This document shows positions 13,330 to 13,400 of a stretch of 13,400 nucleotides of DNA, one piece after another (the first letter of the stretch is position 1; the number at the start of each line of letters is the position of its first letter). The position numbers were made by a program, and so were the translations under genes. Under the pieces are notes generated by a model that saw only the letters and a list, made by a program, of their open reading frames with translations, had not been told where the DNA came from and did no database searches. The stretch covers positions 1 through 13,400 of the forward strand of contig CAMPAP010000148.1 of NCBI GenBank assembly GCA_946631935.1, written 5' to 3'. Source of the DNA: an uncultured Lachnospiraceae bacterium. Its GTDB lineage: Bacteria > Bacillota > Clostridia > Lachnospirales > Lachnospiraceae.

Positions 13330-13400
13330 TTATTCCTTAACACCATTTACGGTGACTGTCTGATAAGGAATGGTTATACCGTTTTGATTAAATGTCTCTA
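13330..13400 (-). CDS. C-terminal end of an upstream gene, possibly MscS-type mechanosensitive channel (partial)
   Basis: The minus-strand frame entering from the right edge reads 22 residues (ending in TVTVNGVKE) before TAA at 13330-13332. FNQNGITIPYQTVTV resembles the usual end of MscS-family channels, where a Gly-Ile-x-Ile-Pro-(Phe/Tyr) strand closes the cytoplasmic domain. The fragment is too short for a firm family call. The presence of a real coding end is supported by the sensible peptide and by the 168-base non-coding gap that follows it. Confidence 0.45.
   Translation of the reverse strand, partial: ETFNQNGITIPYQTVTVNGVKE

Overview
This is a single-direction block from what is most likely a plant-fibre-degrading member of the Lachnospiraceae (Butyrivibrio/Pseudobutyrivibrio/Lachnospira type). 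The grounds are moderate-to-low GC with AT-rich intergenic DNA, Gram-positive style Shine-Dalgarno sites (AGGAGG, AAGGAG), low-GC SigA-like promoters, and protein families typical of rumen and gut Firmicutes. The genus is inferred, not shown. Every gene I can support is on the minus strand, so the biological order runs from the right end of the window to the left. No stretch longer than about 170 bases lacks a gene. I see no tRNA, rRNA, CRISPR array or mobile element.

Right part (13400 to 7099): signalling. The extreme right holds the last 22 codons of an upstream gene, perhaps an MscS-type channel. A soluble GAF-like/degenerate GGDEF/EAL protein follows. Next comes a bicistron of a seven-helix membrane protein with a degenerate GGDEF and an intact EAL domain, and a seven-helix hybrid histidine kinase with a C-terminal receiver. 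Both EAL domains keep their catalytic residues and both GGDEF domains have lost the signature, so the module should lower c-di-GMP.

Middle and left part (7049 to 1): cytoplasmic pectin catabolism. A GH105 unsaturated-uronyl hydrolase stands alone with its own near-consensus promoter and an intrinsic terminator. A second unit encodes a GH28 polygalacturonase overlapping a CE8 pectin methylesterase. After a 153-bp gap with a candidate promoter and operator come kduI, kduD, an RpiB-fold isomerase resembling streptococcal DhuI, and eda, which is cut by the left edge. None of the three carbohydrate-active enzymes has a signal peptide, so they should finish imported oligogalacturonides inside the cell. 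CE8 removes methyl esters, GH28 trims saturated ends and GH105 releases unsaturated galacturonate, which opens to 5-keto-4-deoxyuronate (DKI). KduI and/or the DhuI-like enzyme isomerise DKI to DK-II, KduD reduces that to KDG, and after a kinase not in this window Eda cleaves KDPG to pyruvate and glyceraldehyde 3-phosphate.

The most unusual features are: (1) KduD carries a 32-residue Lys/Ala/Pro/Ser/Thr tail resembling histone H1, whose two KKAPAKK copies differ in the third base of all seven codons; (2) two unrelated folds predicted to catalyse the same DKI isomerisation sit in one operon; (3) a c-di-GMP-degrading EAL/hybrid kinase module directly adjoins a pectin utilisation locus.
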